The notes under the pieces: generated by a model
Told to the model about the DNA's origin: nothing
Seen by the model: the letters and a program-made list of their open reading frames with translations, nothing else
Databases searched by the model: none
Part shown: positions 8,660 to 17,851 of the stretch, piece by piece
How positions within the stretch are numbered: position 1 is the stretch's first letter
How the letters are laid out: every line of letters begins with the position of its first letter
NCBI RefSeq assembly: GCF_001905145.1
Contig: NZ_LWLB01000036.1
Coordinates: forward strand, 124,001-188,000
DNA from: Nocardiopsis sp. TSRI0078
GTDB taxonomy: Bacteria; Actinomycetota; Actinomycetes; Streptosporangiales; Streptosporangiaceae
Direction: 5' to 3'
DNA: 64,000 nucleotides
Translations under genes and position numbers: made by a program

Positions 8660-9137
8660 CCAGGGTCTCCTCCACCTCCTCGACCAGTTTCCAGGTCTCC
8701 TCGGCCCGCATGGGCCCGTTCTCGGGCACCTCGGGGACCACGGCGGTGCACACCACTTCCACCAGGGCGTCGGGGTCCAGCAGATCGGTCACGCCCAGCA
8801 CAGTCATCGGCGGGTAGAAACGCCCCATGTGGCGGCGGTAGACCGCGCCGACGGTCTCGCTCTCGGCCCGGTAGGCCCGCATGCTGGTGGTGAAGATGCG
8901 CATGTCCACCACGTGGACGGGCTCGGCGCCCGCGGCGCGCAGCGCCTCCACCATGTTGGCGAGGGCCCGGTCGAACTGCTCCACCACGCCGCCCCCGACC
9001 ACCGTGCCGTCGGAGCGGCGCGCGCACTGCCCGCCGACGTGGACGAGACGCCCGGTACCGGCCACGAGCGCGTGCGCGAACCCCACGGGCTCGTGCAGGG
9101 TCAGCGGGTTGACGATCTCGTGCGGTGTCCGCCCCAT
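8562..9137 (-). CDS. RidA/YjgF-family protein
   Basis: A 191-residue protein whose first 130 residues follow the RidA (YjgF/YER057c/UK114) fold: VHVGGQCA early, the long helix FDRALANMVEALRAAGAEPVHVVDM-type region, and YPPMTVLGVTDLLDPDALVEV near the end, although the canonical catalytic Arg of RidA is replaced by Thr/Asp context here. RidA proteins hydrolyse reactive enamine/imine intermediates; diverged members do other deaminations. The C-terminal 50 residues are disordered and overlap the tail of the convergent transporter gene by 98 bases. Confidence 0.8.
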   Translation of the reverse strand: MGRTPHEIVNPLTLHEPVGFAHALVAGTGRLVHVGGQCARRSDGTVVGGGVVEQFDRALANMVEALRAAGAEPVHVVDMRIFTTSMRAYRAESETVGAVYRRHMGRFYPPMTVLGVTDLLDPDALVEVVCTAVVPEVPENGPMRAEETWKLVEEVEETLVSDPRDQDATSTAHGREQVQPSSRHSVRRRSP

Positions 9138-9223
9138 CGACGGCCTCTCCTGCCTGGCGTCGCGCCCGCCGCCCGCCCGGTGGGCCCCGCGGGGTCCACC
9201 GGGCGGGCGGCTACGATGAGCGC

Positions 9224-9385
9224 ATGTCGATCACTTTTCTGCTGTCCGCCCTCGCCCTCGTCGCCGTGCTCGGGGTAGTCGCCGCCATCTTCGTCGCGGG
9301 TGCCGTCTACGTCCGGCGCGTCCGCCGTGACGGTTCCGCGTCCGTCCTGGCCGGCGCCCGCAGGCGCCGGGAGCTGCGCGACTAG
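9224..9385 (+). CDS. Small single-pass membrane protein
   Basis: 53 residues: one hydrophobic helix (about residues 4-28, LALVAVLGVVAAIFVAGAV) followed by an Arg-rich cytosolic tail with the ending RRRRELRD, so positive-inside with the N-terminus out. The ATG at 9224 is chosen because the longer frame from 9125 adds only Pro/Arg-rich sequence. Function unknown; such proteins often modulate larger membrane partners. Confidence 0.6.
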   Translation: MSITFLLSALALVAVLGVVAAIFVAGAVYVRRVRRDGSASVLAGARRRRELRD

Positions 9386-9413
9386 GGAGTCTTCTCCGGA
9401 AGGCCTCCGGACC

Positions 9414-9431
9414 GGCGGGCGGCCGCCCGCC
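9414..9431. terminator. Perfect GC palindrome, possible terminator
   Basis: An 18-base perfect palindrome (GGCGGGC followed by its mirror across GGCC), 28 bases after the stop of the small membrane protein. The rest of 9432-9630, before the stop of the convergent reductase gene, shows nothing I recognise. Confidence 0.4.
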
Positions 9432-9630
9432 CCTACCGTGCGCCGCCTCGCGGACTCGGCGGGATCACACGGCGGGGACCCGGCCCCCTCCCGCAGGAGG
9501 AGGTGCGCGGCCCGGCCCGGCCGTGCTTCACGAGCGCGGGGGCGCAGCGGGAGCCGGCCTGGTGGACGCGAGCCCGGAATCCGGCAGAACACGGCCTGGG
9601 CCTGTCGGGACCCCTTCTCCGGGGAGGGTC

Positions 9631-10476
9631 CTAGACGCCGTCGAACTCGTCGGGGTCGGGGCCGAACCGGCTGTCGGTGTTGAGTCCGCTGATGCGGCCC
9701 ATCTCCTCGCGGGAGAGCTCGAACTCGAAGATCTGGAAGTTGGACCGGATCCGCTCCGGGGTCACCGACTTGGGGATCACCACGTTGCCCAGCTGCAGGT
9801 GCCAGCGCAGCAGTACCTGCGCGGGCGTGCGCTCGTGGTCCTCGGCGATCGCCACGACCGTGGGGTGGTTCAGGAGCTTGCCGTGGCCCAGGGGGCTCCA
9901 CGCCTCGGTGACGATGCCGTGCTCGGCGTCGAAGGCGCGCATGGTCTCCTGGGTGAGCAGCGGGTGCAGCTCGATCTGGTTGACCATGGGCGTGATCCCG
10001 CCCTCCTCCATGACCCGCTCCAGGTGGGACCGCTGGAAGTTGGACACCCCGATGGCGCGGACGCGGCCCTCGGCGTAGAGGCGCTCCAGCGCCTTCCACG
10101 TGGGCACGTACTGGTCGCGCCCGGGCAGCGGCCAGTGGATGAGGTACAGGTCGAGGACGTCCAGGCCCAGGCGGTCCAGGCTGGCGTCGAAGGCTCTCAG
10201 GGTCGCGTCGTAGCCCTGGTCGGAATTGGACAGCTTGGTCGTGACGAAGACCTCGCCGCGCTCCAGTCCCGAGCGGCGCAGCGCCTCGCCGACCCCCTCC
10301 TCGTTGCCGTAGGCGGCCGCGGTGTCGATGCTGCGGTAGCCGGCGTCGATCGCGGTGGAGACGGCCGCCACCACCTCCTCCGGGGGTACCTGCCACACAC
10401 CGAATCCCAGCTGTGGAATACGTAGCCCGTTGCCCAGGGTGAGTTCTGGGACTGTCATCTGCTTCATCTGTTTCAT
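9631..10476 (-). CDS. Aldo/keto reductase (AKR5-type)
   Basis: A 281-residue NADPH-dependent carbonyl reductase of the (beta/alpha)8 AKR superfamily. It carries DTAAAYGNE with the catalytic Tyr, TTKLSN with the catalytic Lys, LIHWPLPG with the catalytic His, SNFQ, and the NADPH-binding VIPKSVTPERI near the C-terminus. The pattern is that of 2,5-diketo-D-gluconate reductase-like enzymes, but the substrate cannot be assigned. Three in-frame ATGs lie within the first seven codons; the outermost is given. It is divergent from the PucR-type regulator across 356 bases. Confidence 0.92.
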   Translation of the reverse strand: MKQMKQMTVPELTLGNGLRIPQLGFGVWQVPPEEVVAAVSTAIDAGYRSIDTAAAYGNEEGVGEALRRSGLERGEVFVTTKLSNSDQGYDATLRAFDASLDRLGLDVLDLYLIHWPLPGRDQYVPTWKALERLYAEGRVRAIGVSNFQRSHLERVMEEGGITPMVNQIELHPLLTQETMRAFDAEHGIVTEAWSPLGHGKLLNHPTVVAIAEDHERTPAQVLLRWHLQLGNVVIPKSVTPERIRSNFQIFEFELSREEMGRISGLNTDSRFGPDPDEFDGV

Positions 10477-10832
10477 CCCCCGTTAGCGCTGAGCGGTTCT
10501 GCTCGTTCTCACGGCGTGCAGCCTTCCGCAGTCGCATACTGCCATGTCCGTGCTGGTCAACGCCCCTGGTCCGCACAGCTGTGCGTGCTTTTTACCGTTC
10601 GCGCCCGAGGGCGGTCGGTGGTGGGGCACCCCCGCGGGGGCGGAAACGCTCCCGCGACCGGGAGCGTCCGCGGAGGCGTACACGCCGTCGCCCGACTCAC
10701 CGTCCGTCCCCGGTGACGCCTCCGGCACGGCCGTTCTCTCCCTCCTCCCCTACCCCGGAGGGACCGGGTCTCCCATGGCCCGGCGCGCGGGGGCCGCCGG
10801 TATAGGCTGCCCGGGCCGCGGCTGGAGGTGGG
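10477..10832. other. Intergenic region between divergent genes
   Basis: No gene is supported in these 356 bases. On the minus strand a TTGACC hexamer (10555-10560) and TATGCG (10533-10538), 16 bases apart, form a weak candidate promoter for the aldo/keto reductase. A GGAGGTGGG ribosome site precedes the PucR-type ATG at 10833. Confidence 0.35.
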
Positions 10833-12014
10833 ATGGGATACGAACAGCGCGCCCTGGTCAGCGCCGAGCTGGCGCGGGACCGGGCCGGACTGGTGGGGCG
10901 GATCGTCTCCGAGGTGCACGCCGAGGTCCCCGCCTACCGGGCCCTGCACGGTTCCCAGCTGGCGGAGGTGCGGGCGATCACCGGGTGGCTGGTGAGCCGT
11001 TCGCTGGAGCTGTGGGCGGCCGGAGCGACGCGGCTGCCGCCGGAGGACGTGGAGCGGCTGCGGGGCATCGGGCGCTCCCGGGCCGCCGACGGGCGCTCGA
11101 TCGGCGCGGTGGTGCGGGCACACCGGGTGGGGGCGGCGGCCGCGGTACGGCTGGTGTCGGAGGCCGCGGCGGACCGGCTCGACGCCGCCGACGTGTTCGC
11201 TCTGGGTGAACTCTGCCTGACCTCGATCGACCAGATCTCCGAGAGCCTGTCCGCGGGCCACGCCGAGGCCGCGCACCGGTTGGACGCCGACCTGGAGCGG
11301 GCCCGCCGGGCCTTCCTGGACGACCTGCTCATCGGAAGGCAGGCCTCACGCGGGGCGATCCGCGACCGGGCGCGGACCCTGGGCATCACGCCGCCCGATC
11401 CGGCGGTGCTGGTGGTGGCCGAGGCCCGCGCGCTCCCCTCCGACGCACCGTCGCAGGCGGTCACGGTGTCGGCGGGGATGGAGCTGCTGGGCCTGGTGGA
11501 GCCCGCGGGGGCCGACCCGCTGCTGACGACGCGTTCGGGACGGGTGGTGGTGCTGCTGTCCCCCGACGACGACGCCCGGATGGCCGCCGTGCTCGGCAGG
11601 GGCCCCTGGCGCGGGTGCGTGCTGGCACCGCGCGCGCTCACCGACATGTCGGCCGCCTACCGGCTGGCGGACGACGCGCTGGAGACCGCTCCCCCGCACG
11701 CGTTCGGCGAGCGGGGACTGCTGGGGGACGCGGACGCGTGCGTGCTGGCACTGCTCAACGGCGGTCCGGCCACCCCCGCTTCGGTCCGCCGCACCGTACT
11801 GGGACCGCTGCTGTCGGAGGGCAACGCCCACCTGCTGGAGACCCTGAGGGCCTACTTCCGGGAGGGTGCGGCGACCGCGGCCGCGGACGCGCTGCACGTC
11901 CACGCGCAGACGCTGCGCTACCGGCTGCGCCGGGTGCGGGAGCTGACCGGGCACGACCCGCACCGGCCCTGGCCGAGGTTCGTCCTGGAGACCGCCTGCG
12001 CCATCGCCCCCTGA
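10833..12014 (+). CDS. PucR/CdaR-type transcriptional regulator
   Basis: A 393-residue cytosolic regulator. The N-terminal 150 residues resemble an RsbR-N-like four-helix sensor. The middle (about 180-300) is a GGDEF-like degenerate domain common in this family. The C-terminal 60 residues carry the PucR helix-turn-helix with LLETLRAYF and LHVHAQTLRYRLRRVRELTG, which is diagnostic. Such proteins activate nearby or distant catabolic operons, but the effector here is unknown. No obvious target flanks it; the divergent aldo/keto reductase is the nearest candidate. Strong GGAGG ribosome site. Confidence 0.9.
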   Translation: MGYEQRALVSAELARDRAGLVGRIVSEVHAEVPAYRALHGSQLAEVRAITGWLVSRSLELWAAGATRLPPEDVERLRGIGRSRAADGRSIGAVVRAHRVGAAAAVRLVSEAAADRLDAADVFALGELCLTSIDQISESLSAGHAEAAHRLDADLERARRAFLDDLLIGRQASRGAIRDRARTLGITPPDPAVLVVAEARALPSDAPSQAVTVSAGMELLGLVEPAGADPLLTTRSGRVVVLLSPDDDARMAAVLGRGPWRGCVLAPRALTDMSAAYRLADDALETAPPHAFGERGLLGDADACVLALLNGGPATPASVRRTVLGPLLSEGNAHLLETLRAYFREGAATAAADALHVHAQTLRYRLRRVRELTGHDPHRPWPRFVLETACAIAP

Positions 12015-12033
12015 CCGGCGCGCCCGGGCGGGC

Positions 12034-12468
12034 TCAGGACGCCGTGGACGGCCCCGTCTTCTCCGGTGACGCCTGGAGGAGGACCCGGTCGCGGTAGTCC
12101 TGGAAGGACTCCCATCCGGCGCCGTCCTCGCGCAGGAAGTCTCCCGTCGAGCAGTCGATGGCGCGGCAGCCGAGCACCTCGGCCATCCGGAGGGCGGTGG
12201 GAACGACGTCGCCGCCGCCGCGGACGTGGAGCATCACACCCCCGACCGGGTCCCTGGTGCCGATGTCGAGCTCCATCGCCCACCCCTGCTCCTCGTCCTG
12301 GAGGTGGCCCCAGGCCGGATCGGACAGGTCCGCTGCGGGGAAGGCTCCGCGCAGCGTCGCCAGGAGCCGTGCCAGCGGCGCGATGGGCCCGGTTTCCAGG
12401 CCCTCGGGAATGTCGTCGACCGACTCCGCGTCCACGGGCACCGGCGTCAACAGCACGTCCCAGCTCAC
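12034..12468 (-). CDS. Conserved-type hypothetical protein
   Basis: 144 residues, acidic, no signal peptide or membrane segment. It starts at a GTG with a GAGGAG ribosome site, and its coding character is strong. The sequence SWDVLLTPVP at the start and VMLHVRGGGD in the middle suggest a small alpha/beta fold, but I do not recognise the family. It is convergent with the PucR-type gene, 19 bases apart, and divergent from dps. Confidence 0.65.
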   Translation of the reverse strand: MSWDVLLTPVPVDAESVDDIPEGLETGPIAPLARLLATLRGAFPAADLSDPAWGHLQDEEQGWAMELDIGTRDPVGGVMLHVRGGGDVVPTALRMAEVLGCRAIDCSTGDFLREDGAGWESFQDYRDRVLLQASPEKTGPSTAS

Positions 12469-12735
12469 GGGGCTCCTCTCCCACGGAAATGCTCCGGCCG
12501 GACACTAGCGGCCGCCTCCGACGGTCCCGGTGCGCCGCGGCCCGGCGCACCACCCCCCGCCCGCAGGCGTCGTCCCGCGCGGCGAAAGCACGTGAAAGTC
12601 ACCCCCGGTCGGGACGAGGTTAGGCGTTCGCCAGCGGTGGGTAGCCGAGACTGGCAGACGGGAAAGCGTGCCGCGGACCCGCGTCCGCGGCCGCGGCCGC
12701 GATCACGAGTCACACCGACTGGAGGGGGACCAGAC

Positions 12736-13332
12736 GTGACGACCTCAGACCACAAGACCGGAACGGCGCCCAAGCCCAGGAGCAGCCAGCCGTGGCTGCA
12801 CCAGAGCGGTGAGGAGATCCAGGAGTTCGGGACGGTCCGCCAGTTCCCGGTCGGGTTGTCCTACGACACACGGATGTACTCCTGCCAGCGGCTCAACCAG
12901 GTGCTGTGCGACACGCGCATCCTGCACGACCTGTACAAGAAGCACCACTGGCTGATGCGGGGGCAGACCTTCTACCAGCTGCACCTGCTCATGGACAAGC
13001 ACGCCGGTGAGCAGACCACGCTGATCGACAGCATCGCCGAGCGCGTGCAGACCCTGGGCGGTGTGGCGGTCGGCGACCCCCGGCACGTCGCGGAGATCAC
13101 CAACATCCCGCGCCCGCCGAACGGCGCCGAGGAGGTGCCCGCGATGCTCTCCCGCATCCTGGAGGCGCACGAGACCATCCTGGAGGACTGCCACGACGCG
13201 GCCGCGCGCACGCAGGAGCTGGGGGACGACGGCACGAACGACCTGCTGGTGTCGGAGGTGATCCGCGCCAACGAGCTGCAGGCGTGGTTCGTGGCCGAGC
13301 ACCTGGTGGACACGCCGCTGGTGCGCTCCTAG
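12736..13332 (+). CDS. dps: Dps-family ferritin-like DNA/iron protein
   Basis: A 198-residue Dps (starvation/oxidative-stress mini-ferritin). The ferroxidase-site pattern is visible: HHWLMRG around residues 70-76 and His83/Asp87 within FYQLHLLMDKH, then IDSIAERV and LGG. Dps dodecamers oxidise Fe(II) with peroxide and shield DNA. The 40-residue N-terminal extension with several Lys/Arg could bind DNA. The GTG at 12736 follows a GGAGGGGGACC ribosome site; the longer frame upstream is not coding-like. Two hairpins follow the gene. Confidence 0.92.
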   Translation: MTTSDHKTGTAPKPRSSQPWLHQSGEEIQEFGTVRQFPVGLSYDTRMYSCQRLNQVLCDTRILHDLYKKHHWLMRGQTFYQLHLLMDKHAGEQTTLIDSIAERVQTLGGVAVGDPRHVAEITNIPRPPNGAEEVPAMLSRILEAHETILEDCHDAAARTQELGDDGTNDLLVSEVIRANELQAWFVAEHLVDTPLVRS

Positions 13333-13364
13333 TACGGCGGCACCGGTCGCCCGGAAGGAAGGGC

Positions 13365-13391
13365 GGGGCCGCTGTTCGACGCGGCGGCCCC
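13365..13391 (+). terminator. Hairpin after dps
   Basis: GGGGCCGC (13365-13372) pairs with GCGGCCCC (13384-13391) across an 11-base loop, 33 bases after the dps stop. Confidence 0.5.
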
Positions 13392-13477
13392 CACCGCCCC
13401 CGGGCATGACCGCACCTGCTCCCGCAGGCCCCCGGGCCGGCACCGCGGAACCCTCCCCGCGGTACCGGGACGCCTGG

Positions 13478-13514
13478 GGTGAGGGGCCCGGCGCGGCGCG
13501 CCGGGCCCCTCACC
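13478..13514. terminator. Strong bidirectional terminator hairpin
   Basis: Perfect 17-base arms (GGTGAGGGGCCCGGCGC, 13478-13494, and its complement at 13498-13514) around a 3-base loop. It sits between dps and the decayed oxidoreductase on the opposite strand. Confidence 0.75.
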
Positions 13515-13544
13515 GTGTCCGGGAGGAGCGTCCTCCCGCGGACC

Positions 13545-13690
13545 TCACACGAGGGTGAACACGGTCTTCCCGGTCGTGCGGCCGGACTCCCCCGGTTCGT
13601 GGGCCTTGGCCGCCTCCTCCAGCGGGAAGGTGTCGGCGACCACCGGACGCAGCCTCCCCGGGGCCGCGGGCCCCGTCCCCACCGGCGGGC
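13545..13690 (-). pseudogene. 3' remnant of a zinc-binding/quinone oxidoreductase (MDR) gene
   Basis: On the minus strand, about 45 codons read into a TGA at 13545-13547 and give a typical medium-chain dehydrogenase C-terminus: LRPVVADTFPLEEAAKAHE, then a GRTTGKTVFTLV ending. Family members end almost exactly this way, but they are around 310 residues long and upstream of 13690 the frame has no dehydrogenase sequence. The 5' part of the gene is therefore deleted and only the C-terminal tail survives, next to its terminator. Confidence 0.7.
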
Positions 13691-13887
13691 CGGGCGCCGC
13701 TTCCCAGCCGCTCGGTCACCACAGGGCCCGAAGGATCCGGAACCGGACTACAAACGCTTGCCGCATCCGGGCCGAGAGGGCTGTGGCCGCCCACTCCTCC
13801 CCCGCCCCGACACCGGCGAACCTCCACAAAGCCCTGGGGATCCTGTGTCGGGGGGTTGACGGAGCGTTCCTTTATCAGGGAAGGTCA

Positions 13888-13901
13888 TGCAATCGGTTGC
13901 A
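13888..13901. promoter_or_regulatory. LacI-type operator 1 of the pectin operon
   Basis: TGCAATCGGTTGCA is a 14-base palindrome with a single mismatched pair around a central CG, the canonical LacI-family operator form. It lies 57 bases before the acetylesterase start. A weaker CAAACGCTTG of the same design lies near 13750. Confidence 0.65.
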
Positions 13902-13918
13902 GGACATCCCCGAACTTT

Positions 13919-13933
13919 GGGAAAGCGCTTCCC
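13919..13933. promoter_or_regulatory. LacI-type operator 2 of the pectin operon
   Basis: GGGAAAGCGCTTCCC has an AAGCGCTT core with matching GGGAA/TTCCC arms apart from one extra A. It is 17 bases downstream of operator 1 and 25 bases before the acetylesterase ATG, where a bound repressor would block transcription. No LacI gene is in this window. Confidence 0.65.
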
Positions 13934-13957
13934 GCACGAGAGGGACCACACACCCCC

Positions 13958-14785
13958 ATGATCCGCCGCAGCTTCCTCACCGCCTCCGCCGTCGCCCTCG
14001 GACTCCCCCTGGCCGCCGCCCCCTCCTGGGCGCACTCCTCCCACCGGTCCCCGCGCGTCTTCGTGGCGGGCGACTCCACCGCCTCCACCTACGCCGCCCG
14101 TGAGGCCCCGCGGGCCGGATGGGGGCAGGCGCTCGGGCTCTTCCTCGGCCGCGGAGCGAGCGTGGACAACCGTGCGCTGTCCGGCGCCAGTTCCAAGAGC
14201 TTCGCCGACCTGGGCCTGCTGGACGGCGTCCTCGACGACATCCGCCCCGGCGACCACCTCCTGGTCTCCTTCGGGCACAACGACGCCAAGGACGAGGACC
14301 CGGAGCGCTACACCGAGCCGTGGAGCACCTACCAGCGGCAGCTGGGCGCCTACATCGACGGGGCCCGCGAGCGCGGCGCCCACCCGACCCTGGTCACCTC
14401 GGTGGAGCGGCGCCGCTTCACCGCCGAGGGCGCGCCCCGCGAGTCCCACGGCGACTACCCGGCGGCCATGCGCGAGCTGGGCGCGCGCGAGAACGTGCCC
14501 GTCGTGGACCTGACCGCGCTCAGCCTCGGCCTGTGGGGAGAACTGGGCCCGGAGGGAACCAAGAGCCACTTCCTGTGGCTGGAGCCGGGCGAACACCCCA
14601 ACCACCCCGACGGCGTCGAGGACAACACGCACTTCCGGGCACACGGCGCGGTCGAGGTGGCCCGGCTCGTCGCCCGCGAGCTCAAGCGGCTGCGCGTCCT
14701 GCCGCCCCGACTCGTCCGCCGCCTCGGGGACTCCTTCCCCGACCCCGAGGGCGCTCTGGCCTGGCCCCGGGAGCGCCCGGTCTGA
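13958..14785 (+). CDS. Secreted rhamnogalacturonan acetylesterase-like SGNH hydrolase
   Basis: A 275-residue secreted protein with a Tat-like signal (MIRRSF then a hydrophobic stretch ending near residue 25). Mature motifs follow the SGNH/CE12 pattern: block I VFVAGDSTAS with nucleophile Ser40, the Gly/Asn block with FGHNDAKDED, and the Asp-x-x-His dyad in EDNTHF near residue 230. Such enzymes remove acetyl groups from rhamnogalacturonan, exposing pectin backbone to other enzymes. It is followed 117 bases later by a pectin methylesterase on the same strand; the two should be co-transcribed from the LacI-operator promoter. Confidence 0.85.
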   Translation: MIRRSFLTASAVALGLPLAAAPSWAHSSHRSPRVFVAGDSTASTYAAREAPRAGWGQALGLFLGRGASVDNRALSGASSKSFADLGLLDGVLDDIRPGDHLLVSFGHNDAKDEDPERYTEPWSTYQRQLGAYIDGARERGAHPTLVTSVERRRFTAEGAPRESHGDYPAAMRELGARENVPVVDLTALSLGLWGELGPEGTKSHFLWLEPGEHPNHPDGVEDNTHFRAHGAVEVARLVARELKRLRVLPPRLVRRLGDSFPDPEGALAWPRERPV

Positions 14786-14902
14786 CCCGGGGCCGGTGGC
14801 CCGCCGGACCCGCCCCCGAAGGCACCCGCCGTGACCGCCCCGCCCCGGCGTCCTTCGCCCCGCGCGCGGCCACGGTCGGCCCGTGAGAAAGGAAGAACAC
14901 CC

Positions 14903-16054
14903 GTGAGGAACCATCCGACCCCGCCCCGCGCGCGTGCCGCCGTGGCGACCGCGCTGGCGGGGCTGTTCACCGCCGCGCTCGCGGCCGCGCTCACCACCCC
15001 GCCCGGTACCGCGCACGCCGGCACCTCCTCCCGCCCCCACGGTTCGAGGGGTCCCGTGATCACCGTCGCCGCCGACGGCTCCGGCGACCACACCGGCGTC
15101 CAGGCCGCGGTCGACGCCGTGCCCGAGCACAGCTCCGAGCGCGTCACCATCCGGATCAAGGCGGGTGTCTACCGCGAGCCGGTGGTCATCCCCTCCGACA
15201 AGCCGAACATCACCCTGGTCGGCGCGACGGGCGACCCGCGCGACGTGGTCATCACCTACGACCGCGCGGCGGGCACCCCCAGACCCGGCGGCGGCACCTA
15301 CGGCACGTCCGGCAGCGCCAGCGTCGTCATCTCCGGGGACGACACGCACGCACGCGACCTGACCTTCGAGAACTCCTGGAAGCGCGGGGAGCACCCGGAG
15401 ATCACCTCGACCCAGGCGGTCGCGGTGCGTACCACCGGGGACCGGCTGGTCTTCCACAACGTGCGCTTCCTCGGCCACCAGGACACGCTGTACGCGAACT
15501 CGCCCGACGTGGACACCCCCGCGCGGCAGTACTACAGCGACTGCTACGTCGAGGGCGACGTGGACTTCGTCTTCGGACGGGGCACGGCCGTCTTCGACGG
15601 GTGCGAGATCCGCTCCCTGGACCGCGGCAGCGACACCGACAACGGCTACGTGACCGCGCCGAGCACCCCGCCCGGCCAGGAGTTCGGCTTCCTGTTCACC
15701 CGCAGCTGCTTCACCAGCGACGCCCCGGCCGGCACGGTCTACCTGGGCCGCCCCTGGGTGCCCAGTTCGAGCCCCGACGCCGAACCGAGGGTGCTGGTCC
15801 GCGACTCCTGGATGGGCCGCCACTTCCGTGAGGAGGGCTGGATCGAGATGTCCTCCGGGCACGACTGGCGCCGGTTCCAGATGCGCGAGTACGACAACTT
15901 CGGCCCCGGAGCGCTGGTCACCGAGGACCGTCCGCAGATGGACCCGGCCGACGCCGCACACCACACCGCGCACGCCTACCTGGCCGGCGACGACGGCTGG
16001 GACCCGGTGCGGGACCGCACGCGGCGGCCGGTGTGCACCGCGCGCGGGCGCTGA
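14903..16054 (+). CDS. Secreted pectin methylesterase (CE8)
   Basis: A 383-residue secreted right-handed beta-helix esterase that removes methyl groups from polygalacturonate. It has an Arg-rich then hydrophobic signal region ending in TAHA near residue 39. CE8 motifs are clear: GHQDTLY at 191-197 (Asp194 acid/base), DFVFG at 221-225 (nucleophile Asp221) and LGRPW at 281-285 (substrate Arg283). The GTG at 14903 is chosen: a GAAAGGAAG ribosome site precedes it and the signal peptide starts there, whereas the longer frame adds Arg/Pro-rich sequence. Together with the upstream acetylesterase it forms a pectin de-esterification pair; no lyase or galacturonase is present here. Confidence 0.93.
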   Translation: MRNHPTPPRARAAVATALAGLFTAALAAALTTPPGTAHAGTSSRPHGSRGPVITVAADGSGDHTGVQAAVDAVPEHSSERVTIRIKAGVYREPVVIPSDKPNITLVGATGDPRDVVITYDRAAGTPRPGGGTYGTSGSASVVISGDDTHARDLTFENSWKRGEHPEITSTQAVAVRTTGDRLVFHNVRFLGHQDTLYANSPDVDTPARQYYSDCYVEGDVDFVFGRGTAVFDGCEIRSLDRGSDTDNGYVTAPSTPPGQEFGFLFTRSCFTSDAPAGTVYLGRPWVPSSSPDAEPRVLVRDSWMGRHFREEGWIEMSSGHDWRRFQMREYDNFGPGALVTEDRPQMDPADAAHHTAHAYLAGDDGWDPVRDRTRRPVCTARGR

Positions 16055-16065
16055 CCCCGCGAACA

Positions 16066-16113
16066 GGCAGCGGCGCGTGCGGGAACACCCCCCGTCCCGC
16101 ACGCGCCGCTGCC
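16066..16113. terminator. Strong bidirectional terminator
   Basis: Perfect 19-base arms, starting GGCAGCGGCGCGTGCGGGA at 16066 with the complement ending at 16113, and a 10-base loop. It lies 12 bases after the pectin methylesterase stop and faces the stop of the convergent ABC permease gene. Confidence 0.8.
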
Positions 16114-16197
16114 CCCGGCCCGAGGTCCTCTCCGGCCGGGGCCCACCGTGCGCTGACCCGGCCTCCCGGGGCCGACGGGCCCCGGCGAAGGAGCCGG

Positions 16198-17065
16198 TCA
16201 GGAGGCGGCGACGCCCCAGCGGCGGCGGATGGCGCGGTCGGCCCAGTTGAAGAACACGTCGATGACGATGCCCACGCACAGCACGATGACGACGTAGGCC
16301 AGCAGGCCCTCGGAGTCGTTGAACTGGCGCGCCTGGCTCAGCGCCCAGCCGATGGAGTTCTGCTGGTTGATGATGACCAGCAGCTCGCCCGCCATGAGCG
16401 AGCGCCAGGCGAAGGCCCACCCCTGTTTGAGGCCGGAGACGAACATCGGCAGGGCGGCCGGGACGATCAGCAGCGTGTACCGCTGGACACCGCGCAGGCC
16501 CATGGCCTGGCCCGCCCGCATCAGCTGCGGGGACACGTAGTCGATCCCCGAGGTCAGGCCGCCCGCGATGGAGGGCGCGGCGCCCAGGACGATCACGAAC
16601 ATGATGGCCGACTCGCTGATGCCGTAGAGCAGCATCGCGAAGGGGAACCAGACGATGGACGGCATGGTCTGCAGGCCCGTGATGAGGGAGCCGATCGCCA
16701 CGCGCAGCAGCGTGAACCGCGTCACGGCCAGGCCGAGGAGCACGCCCACGGTGAGGGCCAGCGCGAAGCCCGTGAGGGCGCGGCGCATGGTGACCCCGAA
16801 GGCCTCCCAGAACTCGGTGGAGGAGAGTTCGGCGAGCAGGCGCGGCAGGACCTGGTCGGGGCCGGGAAGGACGTAGACCGGCCGCCACCCGCTCCACACC
16901 ACGGCCTGCCAGGCCACGAGAACGATGGCCACGGCGGCCAGCTTGGGCCAGGTGGCCGCCCACGCCCGGGCCGCCACCCGCACGGCGGTGGGCCGGTCGG
17001 ACCGCCGCGGGGGAGCCATCTCCAGGGCGTCCAGGCCCTGGACCTGGCGGTCCTGCACGCTGGGA

Positions 17066-17076
<11 letters not shown>
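16198..17076 (-). CDS. ABC transporter permease (sulfonate/nitrate/taurine type)
   Basis: A 292-residue inner-membrane permease with about six transmembrane helices and the BPD-type EAA loop (RAGQAMGLRGVQRYTLLIVPAALP region) that docks the ATPase. The sequence pattern is that of SsuC/TauC-like proteins. The N-terminal 45 residues are a hydrophilic extension. It overlaps the upstream ATPase gene by 11 bases and completes a three-gene minus-strand operon: binding protein, ATPase, permease. Confidence 0.9.

Positions 17077-17847
<771 letters not shown>

Positions 17848-17851
<4 letters not shown>

Noticed and set aside
13748..16963. A 1,071-codon minus-strand frame across the pectin operon
   Set aside because: Mirror of the acetylesterase and pectin methylesterase genes, whose catalytic motifs are on the plus strand.
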